From NCBI RefSeq assembly GCF_017348915.1, contig NZ_CP071383.1, positions 2,356,001 to 2,420,000 on the forward strand: a stretch of 64,000 bases of DNA, written 5' to 3'. The notes under the pieces are model-generated. The model saw only the letters and a list, made by a program, of their open reading frames with translations, was not told the DNA's origin and made no database searches. The position numbers and the translations under genes are program-made. Below, one piece after another: positions 1 through 8,899 of this stretch (positions within the stretch are counted from its first letter, which is position 1; every line of letters begins with the position of its first letter). The DNA comes from Leclercia pneumoniae (lineage in GTDB: Bacteria; Pseudomonadota; Gammaproteobacteria; Enterobacterales; Enterobacteriaceae).

Positions 1-1
1 T

Positions 2-3000
2 GGTTTAAAAAACGTCTGGGGCGATGTGCCCCGCGTTGTTGAGATGCAGTCAGAAGCCGGGGCGATCGCCGCGGTGCACGGGGCGTTACAGACGGGGGCG
101 CTCTCGACCTCGTTTACCTCTTCGCAGGGGCTGCTGTTGATGATCCCGACGCTTTACAAACTGGCCGGTCAGTTAACGCCGTTTGTACTGCACGTGGCGG
201 CCCGTACCGTTGCCACGCACGCCCTGTCGATCTTTGGCGACCACTCCGACGTTATGGCCGTACGCCAGACCGGCTGCGCCATGCTCTGCGCGGGCAGCGT
301 CCAGGAAGCGCAGGACTTTGCCCTGATCTCACACATTGCCACCCTGAAGAGCCGCGTGCCCTTTATTCACTTCTTTGATGGGTTCCGCACTTCGCATGAG
401 ATCAACAAAATTAAGTCGATTACGGACGACACCATCCGTAGCCTGTTGCCGCAGGCAGAGATCGATGCCCACCGGGCCCGGGCGCTGAATCCGGAACACC
501 CGGTGATTCGCGGTACATCGGCAAACCCGGATACTTATTTCCAGTCCCGGGAGGCCACCAACCCTTGGTACAACGCGGTGTACGACCACGTGGAGCAGGC
601 GATGAACGACTTTGCGGATGCCACCGGACGGGCGTACAAGCCCTTCGAGTATTACGGTCACCCGCAGGCGGAGCGCGTGATAGTGATCATGGGATCGGCC
701 ATCGGGACCTGTGAAGAGGTGGTAGATGAGTTGTTGACCCGTGGCGAAAAAGTGGGCGTGCTAAAAGTGCGTTTTTATCGCCCCTTCTCGGCCCGACACC
801 TGCTGGCCGCACTGCCCGAGAGCGCACGCGCCGTGGCGGTGCTGGACCGCACCAAAGAGCCCGGCGCGCAGGCGGAGCCGCTGCATCTGGATGTGATAAC
901 CGCGCTGGCGGAAGCCTTCAGCAGCGGCGAGCGCGAAACACTGCCGCGCGTAATTGGCGGGCGCTATGGCCTTTCATCTAAAGAGTTTGGCCCGGATTGC
1001 GTGCTGGCAATCTTTAACGAACTGCAGGCCAGCAAGCCGAAGCCGCGCTTTACCGTGGGGATCTACGACGACGTAACCCACCTCTCTCTGCCATTACCGG
1101 AAAACACCCTGCCCTCGCGTGCGAAGCTTGAAGCGCTGTTTTACGGTCTGGGCAGCGACGGGAGCGTGTCGGCCACCAAAAACAACATCAAAATCATTGG
1201 TAATTCCACACCCTGGTATGCCCAGGGCTATTTTGTCTATGACTCGAAAAAAGCAGGCGGGTTAACCGTCTCGCACCTGCGCGTCAGCGAGGAGCCGATT
1301 CGCTCTGCCTATCTGGTGTCGCAGGCCGATTTTGTTGGCTGCCACCAGCTGCAGTTTATCGACAAATATCAGATGGTAGAGCGCCTGAAACCGGGCGGCA
1401 TCTTCCTGCTGAATACCCCCTACAGCGCCGATGAGGTCTGGGGACGTCTGCCGCAGGACGTGCAGGCCATGCTGAACCAGAAAAAAGCGCGCTTCTTTGT
1501 GGTGAATGCCGCAAAAATTGCCCGCGAGTGCGGTCTGGCGGCGCGCATTAACACCGTGATGCAGATGGCGTTCTTCCACCTGACAAATATTCTGCCAGGC
1601 GACAGCGCCCTGATGGAACTGCAGGGGGCGATTGCCAAAAGTTACAGCAGCAAGGGTCAGGAGCTGGTGGAGCGCAACTGGCAAGCGCTGGCACTGGCCC
1701 GCGAATCGCTGGCAGAAGTGCCCTTGCAAGCGGTAAATGCCAGCAGTCCGCACCGTCCACCGGTGGTATCGGATGCGGCACCAGACTTTGTTAAAACCGT
1801 CACCGCCGCGATGCTGGCAGGTCTGGGTGATGCCCTGCCCGTCTCCGCGCTGCCGCCGGACGGCACCTGGCCGTTGGGCACCACCCGCTGGGAAAAACGC
1901 AATATCGCCGAAGCCATTCCGATCTGGAAAGAGGAGCTCTGTACGCAGTGCAACCACTGCGTCGCTGCCTGTCCGCATTCGGCCATCCGCGCTAAAGTGG
2001 TCTCGCCTGAGGAGATGGAAACGGCACCGGCCAGCCTCCATTCACTGGATGTGAAATCCCGCGACATGCGTGGACAGAAGTATGTGCTGCAAGTCGCGCC
2101 TGAAGATTGCACCGGCTGTAATCTCTGCGTTGAGGTGTGTCCGGCTAAAGATCGCCAGAACCCGGAGATCAAGGCCATCAATATGATGTCCCGGCTGGAG
2201 CACGTGGAGGAGGAGAAAACCAACTACGACTTCTTCCTTAACCTGCCGGAAATTGATCGCAACCAGCTTGAGCGGATCGATATTCGTACCTCGCAGCTTA
2301 TTACGCCGCTGTTTGAATACTCCGGCGCCTGCTCCGGCTGCGGTGAAACGCCCTATATTAAGCTGTTGACCCAGCTCTACGGCGACCGGATGCTCATCGC
2401 CAATGCCACCGGCTGCTCCTCTATTTATGGGGGTAATTTGCCCTCCACGCCGTACACTACCGATGCCAATGGCCGCGGGCCGGCCTGGGCGAACTCTCTC
2501 TTTGAGGATAATGCCGAGTTTGGTCTGGGCTTCCGCCTGTCCGTAGACCAGCACCGGGTGCGCGTTATGCGCCTGCTGGAACAGTTTGCGGATAACATCC
2601 CGGCTGATCTGAACGCGGCGCTGCACGCTGACGCGACGCCGGACGTTCGTCGTGAACAGGTTACTGCGCTGCGCAGTGCGCTTCAGGGCGTTGCGGGGGC
2701 TGAACAGCTCCTTACCGATGCCGACGCGCTGGTGGAAAAATCGATCTGGCTTATCGGCGGTGATGGCTGGGCTTACGACATCGGCTTTGGCGGGCTGGAT
2801 CACGTGCTCAGCCTGACGGAAAACGTGAACATTCTGGTGCTGGATACTCAGTGTTACTCCAATACCGGCGGTCAGGCATCGAAAGCGACGCCGCTGGGTG
2901 CAGTGACCAAATTTGGCGAGCATGGCAAGCGCAAAGCGCGCAAAGACCTGGGCGTCAGCATGATGATGTATGGTCATGTGTACGTGGCGCAAATTTCGCT

Positions 3001-3400
3001 GGGTGCCCAGCTTAACCAGACCGTGAAGGCGATTCAGGAGGCGGAAGCGTATCCAGGCCCGTCGCTGATTATCGCCTACAGCCCGTGCGAAGAGCATGGT
3101 TACGATCTGGCGCTGAGCCACGACCAGATGCGCCAGCTTACCGCAACCGGATTCTGGCCGCTGTATCGCTTTGATCCGCGTCGCGCCGATGAGGGTAAAC
3201 TGCCGCTGGCGCTGGATTCACGTCCCCCGTCCGACGCGCTGGCCGAGACGCTATTGCAGGAGCAACGCTTCCGTCGTCTTAACGCGCAGCAGCCGGAGGT
3301 GGCAGAGCAGCTCTGGAAAGACGCCGCCGCCGATCTGCAAAAACGCTATGATTTCCTGGCGCAGATGGCCGGTAAGGCGGAGAAAGCGCCGAGCGAGTAA
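2..3400 (+). CDS. nifJ: Pyruvate:flavodoxin/ferredoxin oxidoreductase, 5' end outside window
   Basis: Oxidises pyruvate with CoA to acetyl-CoA and CO2, passing electrons to flavodoxin or ferredoxin; a soluble thiamine-diphosphate and iron-sulfur enzyme. The frame is open from base 2 and the protein already reads KNVWGDVPRVVEMQSEAGA, so the first ~40 residues of the usual ~1174 lie upstream; the GTG at 26 is not a true start. Visible parts in order are the pyrimidine-binding domain, the domain II/III region, a two-cluster ferredoxin domain (CTQCNHCVAACP near base 1940 and CTGCNLCVEVCP near base 2110), a CSGCGETPY motif for the proximal cluster, and the ThDP site GGDGWAYDIGFGGLDH. Very close to E. 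coli YdbK. MicC ends 17 bases downstream on the other strand. Confidence 0.97.
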   Translation, partial: GLKNVWGDVPRVVEMQSEAGAIAAVHGALQTGALSTSFTSSQGLLLMIPTLYKLAGQLTPFVLHVAARTVATHALSIFGDHSDVMAVRQTGCAMLCAGSVQEAQDFALISHIATLKSRVPFIHFFDGFRTSHEINKIKSITDDTIRSLLPQAEIDAHRARALNPEHPVIRGTSANPDTYFQSREATNPWYNAVYDHVEQAMNDFADATGRAYKPFEYYGHPQAERVIVIMGSAIGTCEEVVDELLTRGEKVGVLKVRFYRPFSARHLLAALPESARAVAVLDRTKEPGAQAEPLHLDVITALAEAFSSGERETLPRVIGGRYGLSSKEFGPDCVLAIFNELQASKPKPRFTVGIYDDVTHLSLPLPENTLPSRAKLEALFYGLGSDGSVSATKNNIKIIGNSTPWYAQGYFVYDSKKAGGLTVSHLRVSEEPIRSAYLVSQADFVGCHQLQFIDKYQMVERLKPGGIFLLNTPYSADEVWGRLPQDVQAMLNQKKARFFVVNAAKIARECGLAARINTVMQMAFFHLTNILPGDSALMELQGAIAKSYSSKGQELVERNWQALALARESLAEVPLQAVNASSPHRPPVVSDAAPDFVKTVTAAMLAGLGDALPVSALPPDGTWPLGTTRWEKRNIAEAIPIWKEELCTQCNHCVAACPHSAIRAKVVSPEEMETAPASLHSLDVKSRDMRGQKYVLQVAPEDCTGCNLCVEVCPAKDRQNPEIKAINMMSRLEHVEEEKTNYDFFLNLPEIDRNQLERIDIRTSQLITPLFEYSGACSGCGETPYIKLLTQLYGDRMLIANATGCSSIYGGNLPSTPYTTDANGRGPAWANSLFEDNAEFGLGFRLSVDQHRVRVMRLLEQFADNIPADLNAALHADATPDVRREQVTALRSALQGVAGAEQLLTDADALVEKSIWLIGGDGWAYDIGFGGLDHVLSLTENVNILVLDTQCYSNTGGQASKATPLGAVTKFGEHGKRKARKDLGVSMMMYGHVYVAQISLGAQLNQTVKAIQEAEAYPGPSLIIAYSPCEEHGYDLALSHDQMRQLTATGFWPLYRFDPRRADEGKLPLALDSRPPSDALAETLLQEQRFRRLNAQQPEVAEQLWKDAAADLQKRYDFLAQMAGKAEKAPSE

Positions 3401-3417
3401 TCCCTATTTAGCGGTAT

Positions 3418-3524
3418 AAAAAAAGCCCGAAGATTTGTCTTCGGGCTGTTCCATTTGGAAAACAATAGGATTTAAAATTTTAAATCGTATTCTCAACGAA
3501 TTGAAATAACAACGGGCATATAAC
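3418..3524 (-). ncRNA. micC: MicC small regulatory RNA
   Basis: Hfq-dependent trans-acting RNA that represses outer-membrane porin mRNAs (ompC in E. coli, ompD in Salmonella) through its 5' end. On the minus strand the transcript would begin GUUAUAUGCC at 3524, the 5' seed of E. coli MicC as I recall it, and end in a perfect 10-bp hairpin (AGCCCGAAGA / TCTTCGGGCT, 3424-3447) followed by seven T. Length is ~107 nt against ~109 in E. coli. It sits between nifJ and ompN, antisense to both, as in E. coli. A -10-like TAGAAT lies 7 bases upstream (3532-3537). The middle differs strongly from E. coli, as expected outside seed and terminator. The hairpin has no U-tract in the + direction, so it serves MicC rather than nifJ. 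Confidence 0.87.
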
Positions 3525-3763
3525 GCAGCCTATTCTAATACAGTTAACGGAACAGGTATAATTCCCATTTTACATAGTTCCACTTAAATATATTCATGTA
3601 ACTTATCATTGTTTCCCCTGCATTATATCCTTGAGATTTTACTTACATAGTAACAATTATACTTTGTGACTCCGCAAGCGAGTGAATTAGCATGAGACAC
3701 CTTTCCAGCCGGGAAGGTTCAGCACGTATTAAATAATAAAATATAGCTTGAGGATCCGTCATC

Positions 3764-4873
3764 ATGAAAAGAAAAGTTTTGGCTTTGATCATCCCTGCCC
3801 TTTTAATGGCTAGCACAGCTCATGCGGCAGAAATATATAACAAAGATGGCAACAAATTAGATCTCTACGGCAAGGTTGATGGCCTGCACTATTTCTCTGA
3901 CGATAAAGGGGCTGACGGCGATCAAACTTATATCCGTCTGGGCTTTAAAGGCGAAACCCAGATTAACGATCTGATGACTGGCTACGGTCAGTGGGAATAT
4001 AACGTCCAGGCCAATAATACCGAAGGGTCTGAAAACCAGTCCTGGACGCGTCTGGCCTTTGCGGGCCTCAAGTTCGGCCAGTACGGCACCTTTGATTACG
4101 GTCGTAACTATGGCGTGCTGTACGACGTCGAGGCCTGGACCGATATGCTGCCAGAGTTCGGTGGCGACAGCTATTCCAAAGCAGATAATTTCATGACCAA
4201 CCGTGCCAATGGCGTGGCGACTTATCGCAATGCGGATCTGTTTGGCCTGGTTGAAGGCCTGAACGTAGCGCTGCAGTATCAGGGTAACAACGAAGATGAG
4301 GGCAACGGGAACGAAGGCACCAATAACGGTCGCGACATTCGTCATGAAAACGGGGACGGCTTCGGTATCTCCTCTACCTACGATTTCGGGATGGGTATCA
4401 GCGCCGGCGCGGCCTACACCACCTCTGACCGTACCAACGCGCAGATCAACCGTACTACGGCGGGCGGTGACAAAGCGGATGCCTGGACCGCCGGCCTGAA
4501 ATACGACGCCAACAACATTTACCTGGCGACCATGTACTCTGAAACCCGTAACATGACTCCGTATGGCAAATTTGAGGACGCGGTCGCCAATAAAACCCAG
4601 AACGTCGAAGTCACTGCCCAGTATCAGTTCGATTTCGGTCTGCGTCCGGTCGTCTCTTATCTGCAGTCAAAAGGGAAAGATTTGGGCCACGGCTGGGGCG
4701 ACCAGGATCTGGTGAAATATGCTGAAGTGGGTGCGGTTTACTACTTCAACAAAAATATGTCTACCTACGTTGATTATAAAATCAACCTGCTGGATGAAGA
4801 CAACGCCTTCTATGCCGCCAATGGCATAGGTACCGACGATATCGTCGCCACCGGTCTGGTTTATCAATTCTGA
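3764..4873 (+). CDS. ompN: Outer membrane porin OmpN
   Basis: General diffusion porin of the OmpC/OmpF family, a 16-strand beta barrel working as a trimer in the outer membrane. A Sec signal peptide ends at AHA-AE (about residue 21), followed by the enterobacterial porin opening [20 protein letters not shown]. The constriction-loop signature PEFGGDSY is present, and the protein ends with an aromatic residue (VYQF), the signal for barrel assembly. Length is 369 residues, usual for the family. Loop regions near residues 175-200 and 225-235 differ most from E. coli OmpN. The neighbours nifJ and micC favour ompN over ompC or ompF. The ATG is 7 bases after a GGATCC box (TTGAGGATCC). Confidence 0.95.
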   Translation: MKRKVLALIIPALLMASTAHAAEIYNKDGNKLDLYGKVDGLHYFSDDKGADGDQTYIRLGFKGETQINDLMTGYGQWEYNVQANNTEGSENQSWTRLAFAGLKFGQYGTFDYGRNYGVLYDVEAWTDMLPEFGGDSYSKADNFMTNRANGVATYRNADLFGLVEGLNVALQYQGNNEDEGNGNEGTNNGRDIRHENGDGFGISSTYDFGMGISAGAAYTTSDRTNAQINRTTAGGDKADAWTAGLKYDANNIYLATMYSETRNMTPYGKFEDAVANKTQNVEVTAQYQFDFGLRPVVSYLQSKGKDLGHGWGDQDLVKYAEVGAVYYFNKNMSTYVDYKINLLDEDNAFYAANGIGTDDIVATGLVYQF

Positions 4874-4880
4874 TAACAGC

Positions 4881-4912
4881 CGCCCGCGTATCCTCGCGGG
4901 CGATTATTTTAT
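4881..4912 (+). terminator. Rho-independent terminator of ompN
   Basis: A perfect 8-bp inverted repeat, CGCCCGCG (4881-4888) and CGCGGGCG (4895-4902), has a 6-base loop and is followed by ATTATTTTA. It begins 8 bases after the ompN stop. Confidence 0.8.
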
Positions 4913-5061
4913 AGCAGCCCATCAGTTTTGCTTATTTCACACCCACCGTTCATAACCTTATATTTAGGCTTTACACGCAACCACTCTTTTTAGTTGCGTC
5001 AACCGGGGGAATTGAGCCAGGATTACTATCACCTCTGCCTCGAAGTAAAGGGGACCTTGCT

Positions 5062-5274
5062 ATGAATCATCACGCCGTCAAATCTTCACGCATCGCGTCT
5101 ATTGCTTACGATACATTTAGCGAAACGCTGGAGATTCGTTTTATCGATCGCAGCGCGTACCGTTATCAGCGCGTGCCGGTACGTATTTATAACGACTTTT
5201 TGAGCGTCGTCTCGAAAGGTCGCTTCTATGATGGCGTCGTAAAAGGGAAGTTTAAAGAGACGAAGCTTCGGTGA
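5062..5274 (+). CDS. KTSC-domain small protein
   Basis: A 70-residue protein that matches the KTSC domain pattern: near-N-terminal HAVKSSRIASIAYD, a central LEIRFIDRSAYRYQRVP strand region, and a C-terminal half with Y-x-x-F and S-x-GRFYDGVVKGKF. The domain is common in bacteria and phages. Its function is not established; some family members are linked to nucleic-acid or tRNA-synthetase proteins. No signal peptide or membrane segment. The ATG follows an AAAGGGGACC ribosome-binding region. It is not part of the E. coli K-12 ompN-ttcA interval as I know it, and no operon partner is visible, because the next gene is convergent 37 bases away. Confidence 0.8.
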   Translation: MNHHAVKSSRIASIAYDTFSETLEIRFIDRSAYRYQRVPVRIYNDFLSVVSKGRFYDGVVKGKFKETKLR

Positions 5275-5311
5275 ACGCACCTCCGCTGTGCGTCTGCCCT
5301 TAACCTCCAGG

Positions 5312-5734
5312 CTAATCCGCCAGCCTGCGGGCCGGGCGATAGGTGAGTATTCCTGCCAGCCCACCGCCGCCGTCGTTCGGATGTACGGTCCCTTCCGAAA
5401 CCTCCACTTCCGGGAAGTCGAACGGCGAAACATACTCAATGCAGGCCACGTTCACGCCATATTGATCGGGCCTTGAACGACGCTGATGGAAGGTGTAGAT
5501 GCCGCATACTGAACAAAAATAGTGCGCCGCCGTCCGCGTGTTAAATCGGTACTCTGTCAGTTTATCTTTGCCTTTCAGCACCGTCACGCCCGACAGCGGT
5601 GCCGAGACCACTACCGCGCCGCGCATACGGCAAAAGGAGCAGTTACAGCGGCGGATGGTGTTAAACCCATCCGACAGTTCAACCGTAAATTGCACCGCGC
5701 CGCAGTGGCACTGCGCTGACACTTTATTTGCCAT
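5312..5734 (-). CDS. GFA/CENP-V family zinc-binding protein
   Basis: A 140-residue member of the glutathione-dependent formaldehyde-activating (GFA) superfamily, small zinc proteins with a Mss4-like fold. The zinc and glutathione-site cysteines are all visible: CHCG near residue 9, CNCSFCRMRGA near 30-40, and CSVCGIYTFHQRR near 74-87. The C-terminal half (YGVNVACIE, FDFPEVEV) is typical. Most family members have no proven substrate, and GFA activity itself is doubtful for many of them, so only the family is called. It is convergent with the KTSC gene. The ATG at 5734 follows an AGGGGGATC ribosome-binding site. Confidence 0.85.
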   Translation of the reverse strand: MANKVSAQCHCGAVQFTVELSDGFNTIRRCNCSFCRMRGAVVVSAPLSGVTVLKGKDKLTEYRFNTRTAAHYFCSVCGIYTFHQRRSRPDQYGVNVACIEYVSPFDFPEVEVSEGTVHPNDGGGGLAGILTYRPARRLAD

Positions 5735-5939
5735 AAGATCCCCCTCGTTGAAACTCTGCTAAAAATGCGCACCCTGTTATGACAAGCCCCACCGGTACGG
5801 GTTAAGTGTAAGACGCGCTGGCGATTACTGCCCGCCTGCCGGGCATGACGTAACGCCTTCTTGTACTTTGGCTGGGCAAGGCATTGCCGCTCAGGTGCTT
5901 AATTTGCCGTAATTAATGGGCTGGGGGGCTAATGTGTGA
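5735..5939. other. Intergenic, upstream of GFA gene; promoter-like elements
   Basis: No credible open reading frame. A short GC-rich hairpin (GCCCG-CCTGC-CGGGC near 5840-5855) and a weak plus-strand promoter-like pair (TTGCCG 5904-5909, 17-18 bases, GCTAAT 5928-5933) lie ahead of the orphan terminator described next. Confidence 0.4.
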
Positions 5940-6109
5940 GGTTATACGTAAGGAAAGTCCTAATCACCAGGCCATACGCTTGTTGTTGGTGGCCAGGCTG
6001 CCAGGCTATTGATGACTCTGATGCGGAGAATGCCAACTCCGGGGAAACATCAATAAAAAGAGCGTTAAGACTGAGACTCCTGTAGCCCTCCTTGTGGGGG
6101 CTTTTTTTT
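5940..6109 (+). ncRNA. Candidate small RNA ending at an orphan terminator
   Basis: Inferred, not recognised. A strong intrinsic terminator at 6084-6109 points in the + direction. The only upstream plus-strand gene ends at 5274, with an opposite-strand gene between, so some unannotated RNA probably stops here. The 5' end is guessed from the weak promoter-like pair at 5904-5933. Features inside are a CGGAG/CTCCG hairpin (about 6022-6040), an A-rich single-stranded stretch before the terminator, and an eight-U tail, all common in Hfq-bound RNAs. A 14-codon open frame (6012-6056) has only a weak ribosome-binding site. It could instead be a leader or a decayed gene remnant. Confidence 0.4.
6084..6109 (+). 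terminator. Strong rho-independent terminator without an assigned gene
   Basis: AGCCCTC (6084-6090) pairs with GGGGGCT (6096-6102) around a 5-base loop, with one T-G pair, and is followed by an unbroken run of T to 6109. Confidence 0.85.
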
Positions 6110-6518
6110 ATCATGGTGCCCCTTAAAGCGCGTTTTTTAGCGCACCGCGATCACTTATTTTTACCCGCCAGGCGTGAGAGAAAATAGAGGCGATGCACGC
6201 TCTTTACCCTTTATGCGTTCCTGAAGCGTTTACAAATTTTGCTGCGCAGGAAGCAAGAGTGACGTTCTGCGCTAAAACATGCTGGCATTCGTCGCCGCAA
6301 TCCGTACCATACACGGCACACTTTCGCATGCTGGTGATGACCAGCAGGCGCTAACCCGTCTTTTATTGTTAATCGGATGGGGCACATTCATGCGCAGAGG
6401 GTGTACGAAATCTTTGCTTTCTTGAAGATGAGAGCAATAGCGAACAGGCGGTAATGCTGAAGACCAGACCGGCGCTTTACCCCACTGGTGCCCCATTTGA
6501 TATCTGAGTAACTTTTAA
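6110..6518. other. Intergenic region ahead of ttcA
   Basis: No gene is supported. Short frames on either strand lack a ribosome-binding site and do not resemble any family I know. It presumably holds the ttcA promoter, but I could not pick one with confidence. Confidence 0.5.
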
Positions 6519-7454
6519 ATGCAACAGAATCAAGATATTAGTAAAAAAGAACAGTACAACCTGAACAAGCTGCAAAAGCGTCTGCGTCGTAACGTCGGCG
6601 AAGCCATTGCGGATTACAACATGATTGAAGAAGGCGACCGCATCATGGTCTGCCTGTCAGGTGGTAAAGACAGTTATACCCTGCTGGAGATCCTGCGAAA
6701 CCTCCAGCAGAGCGCCCCGGTCAATTTCTCGCTGATTGCGGTCAACCTTGATCAGAAACAGCCGGGCTTCCCGGAGCATATCCTGCCGGAATATCTGGAC
6801 CAGCAGGGTGTGGAGTATAAGATTGTTGAAGAGAATACCTACGGCATTGTGAAAGAGAAGATCCCGGAAGGCAAAACCACCTGCTCGCTCTGCTCTCGCC
6901 TGCGTCGCGGTATTCTCTACCGTACTGCCACCGAGCTGGGTTGCACCAAGATTGCCCTCGGTCATCACCGCGACGACATCCTGCAAACCCTGTTCCTGAA
7001 TATGTTCTACGGTGGCAAGATGAAAGGCATGCCGCCAAAATTGATGAGCGATGACGGTAAGCACATTGTGATCCGCCCACTGGCCTACTGCCGCGAGAAA
7101 GATATCGAGCGCTTTGCCGAGGCTAAAGCCTTCCCAATTATTCCGTGTAATCTGTGCGGCTCGCAGCCTAATCTGCAACGCCAAGTGATTGCCGACATGC
7201 TGCGTGACTGGGACAAACGCTATCCAGGTCGCATTGAAACCATGTTCAGCGCCATGCAGAACGTGGTGCCGTCGCACCTTAGCGATATCAACCTGTTTGA
7301 CTTTAAAGGCATTAAGCACGGTTCGGAAGTGGTGAACGGCGGCGATCTGGCCTTTGACCGCGAAGATATTCCGATGCAGCCGGCCGGATGGCAGCCGGAA
7401 GAAGATGACGCACAGCTGGATGAGATGCGCCTGAACGTCATTGAAGTGAAATAA
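6519..7454 (+). CDS. ttcA: tRNA-cytidine(32) 2-sulfurtransferase
   Basis: Thiolates cytidine 32 of certain tRNAs using ATP and an iron-sulfur cluster. The PP-loop SGGKDS is at residues 47-52; the cluster/catalytic cysteine pair CSLC is at 122-125 and a second pair CNLC at about 210-213. Length is 311, the same as E. coli. The gene is intact; in E. coli K-12 it flanks the Rac prophage insertion, and no prophage is present here. The ATG at 6519 begins [20 protein letters not shown], the usual N terminus. Convergent with dbpA. Confidence 0.97.
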   Translation: MQQNQDISKKEQYNLNKLQKRLRRNVGEAIADYNMIEEGDRIMVCLSGGKDSYTLLEILRNLQQSAPVNFSLIAVNLDQKQPGFPEHILPEYLDQQGVEYKIVEENTYGIVKEKIPEGKTTCSLCSRLRRGILYRTATELGCTKIALGHHRDDILQTLFLNMFYGGKMKGMPPKLMSDDGKHIVIRPLAYCREKDIERFAEAKAFPIIPCNLCGSQPNLQRQVIADMLRDWDKRYPGRIETMFSAMQNVVPSHLSDINLFDFKGIKHGSEVVNGGDLAFDREDIPMQPAGWQPEEDDAQLDEMRLNVIEVK

Positions 7455-7460
7455 AAACAA

Positions 7461-7487
7461 CGCGTCTCAGACAAGCGCTGAGACGCG
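7461..7487. terminator. Bidirectional terminator between ttcA and dbpA
   Basis: A perfect 10-bp inverted repeat, CGCGTCTCAG (7461-7470) and CTGAGACGCG (7478-7487), lies between two convergent stop codons. The minus side continues into a T-rich stretch (TTGTTTTTA), and the plus side into ATTTCCCC. Confidence 0.75.
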
Positions 7488-7497
7488 ATTTCCCCGC

Positions 7498-8871
7498 TTA
7501 TTTCAGCAGGCGAACGCGGCAGGTTTTGCCTTTAATCTTTCCGTTTTGCAGCTGTTTCCAGGCTTTCTGCGCTACCGACTGACGTACTGCCACATAAACG
7601 TGAGCGGGATGGACAACGATTTTCCCGATATCGGCACCCTCCAGCCCAATGTCACCGGTTAACGCCCCCAGCACATCACCCGGACGCATCTTGGCTTTTT
7701 TCCCGCCATCAATGCACAGGGTGGCCATCTCCGCCGCCAGCGGCGTAATACTGACATTCGCCGGGGCTGTGACCCAGTTCAGTTTGATTTGCAGCATCTC
7801 CGCCAGGATGTTGGCGCGCTGCGCCTCTTCCGGCGCGCAGAAGCTGATGGCTAACCCGCTGTTCCCTGCACGCGCAGTACGTCCGATACGGTGGACATGG
7901 ACTTCGGGATCCCATGCGAGCTCGTAGTTCACCACGAGCTCCAGGGATTTGATGTCCAGGCCACGGGCCGCCACATCCGTCGCCACCAGCACGCGCGCGC
8001 TGCCGTTGGCAAAACGCACCAGAGTCTGGTCACGATCGCGTTGTTCTAAATCTCCATGCAGGGAGAGCGCGCTTTGGCCCGCCGCGGTCAGGGCGTCACA
8101 CACCGACTGGCAATCTTTTTTAGTATTACAAAACACCACGCAGGAGGCGGGTTTGTGAATGCTTAGCAGCTTCTGGAGCAGCGGGATTTTGCCCTGCTGC
8201 GTGGTATCAAAGAACTGCTGTTCGATCGCGGGTAACGCATCCACAGTGTCGATCTCGATCGCCAGTGGATTTTGCTGCACCCGGCCACTGATCGCCGCAA
8301 TGGCTTGTGGCCAGGTCGCCGAAAAGAGAAGGGTTTGTTTAGAGGCAGGGGCAAAACGGATCACTTCGTCGATGGCCTCGCTAAATCCCATGTCCAGCAT
8401 GCGGTCGGCTTCATCAAGCACCAATGTTTGCAGGGCCTCCAGCGACACCGTCCCTTTTTGCAGGTGATCTAACAGACGGCCCGGCGTGGCAACGATAATG
8501 TGCGGCGCATGTTGCAAGGAGTCGCGCTGGGCGCCGAACGGCTGACCGCCGCAGAGGGTTAAAATTTTGGTGTTAGGCAAGAAACGCGCCAGACGGCGCA
8601 GTTCGCCAGCCACCTGATCCGCCAGCTCCCGGGTCGGGCAAAGTACCAGCGACTGCGTCTGGAACAGCGAGGCATCAATGTGCTGTAACAGGCCAAGACC
8701 GAATGCAGCCGTTTTACCACTGCCGGTTTGCGCCTGCACGCGTACATCGCGTCCCTCAAGGATCGCCGGAAGCGCGGCAGCTTGTACAGGGGTCATCGTC
8801 AGGTAGCCCAACTCGTTGAGATTATCGAGTTGGGCAGCAGGCAGTACGTTCAGTGTAGAAAAGGCGGTCAC
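7498..8871 (-). CDS. dbpA: ATP-dependent RNA helicase DbpA
   Basis: DEAD-box helicase acting in 50S ribosomal subunit assembly, recruited to hairpin 92 of 23S rRNA by its C-terminal domain. Motifs in order: the Q motif at the N terminus, Walker A AQTGSGKT at 47-54, PTRELA, DEAD (LVLDEADRMLDMGF), SAT (LLFSATWP), and HRIGRTARAG. The C-terminal RNA-binding domain covers the last ~75 residues. The open frame extends upstream to 8961, but the GTG at 8871 gives 457 residues beginning TAFSTLNVLPAAQL, the E. coli length and start. A proline-rich small gene ends 28 bases upstream on the same strand and may share its transcript. Confidence 0.95.
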   Translation of the reverse strand: MTAFSTLNVLPAAQLDNLNELGYLTMTPVQAAALPAILEGRDVRVQAQTGSGKTAAFGLGLLQHIDASLFQTQSLVLCPTRELADQVAGELRRLARFLPNTKILTLCGGQPFGAQRDSLQHAPHIIVATPGRLLDHLQKGTVSLEALQTLVLDEADRMLDMGFSEAIDEVIRFAPASKQTLLFSATWPQAIAAISGRVQQNPLAIEIDTVDALPAIEQQFFDTTQQGKIPLLQKLLSIHKPASCVVFCNTKKDCQSVCDALTAAGQSALSLHGDLEQRDRDQTLVRFANGSARVLVATDVAARGLDIKSLELVVNYELAWDPEVHVHRIGRTARAGNSGLAISFCAPEEAQRANILAEMLQIKLNWVTAPANVSITPLAAEMATLCIDGGKKAKMRPGDVLGALTGDIGLEGADIGKIVVHPAHVYVAVRQSVAQKAWKQLQNGKIKGKTCRVRLLK

Positions 8872-8899
8872 AATTATTCTCGCGTTAAAAAAGTCACAG

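Noticed and set aside
2042-3121. 359-residue minus-strand frame inside nifJ
   Set aside because: Antisense shadow of a highly conserved, codon-biased gene; no ribosome-binding site or recognisable domain.
3424-3447. Hairpin after nifJ as a nifJ terminator
   Set aside because: The T-run is only on the minus strand, so it terminates MicC rather than nifJ.
6012-6056. 14-codon frame inside the candidate RNA as a leader peptide
   Set aside because: Weak ribosome-binding site and no run of regulatory codons.
6272-6496. 74-residue minus-strand frame ahead of ttcA
   Set aside because: No ribosome-binding site and no resemblance to any known protein.
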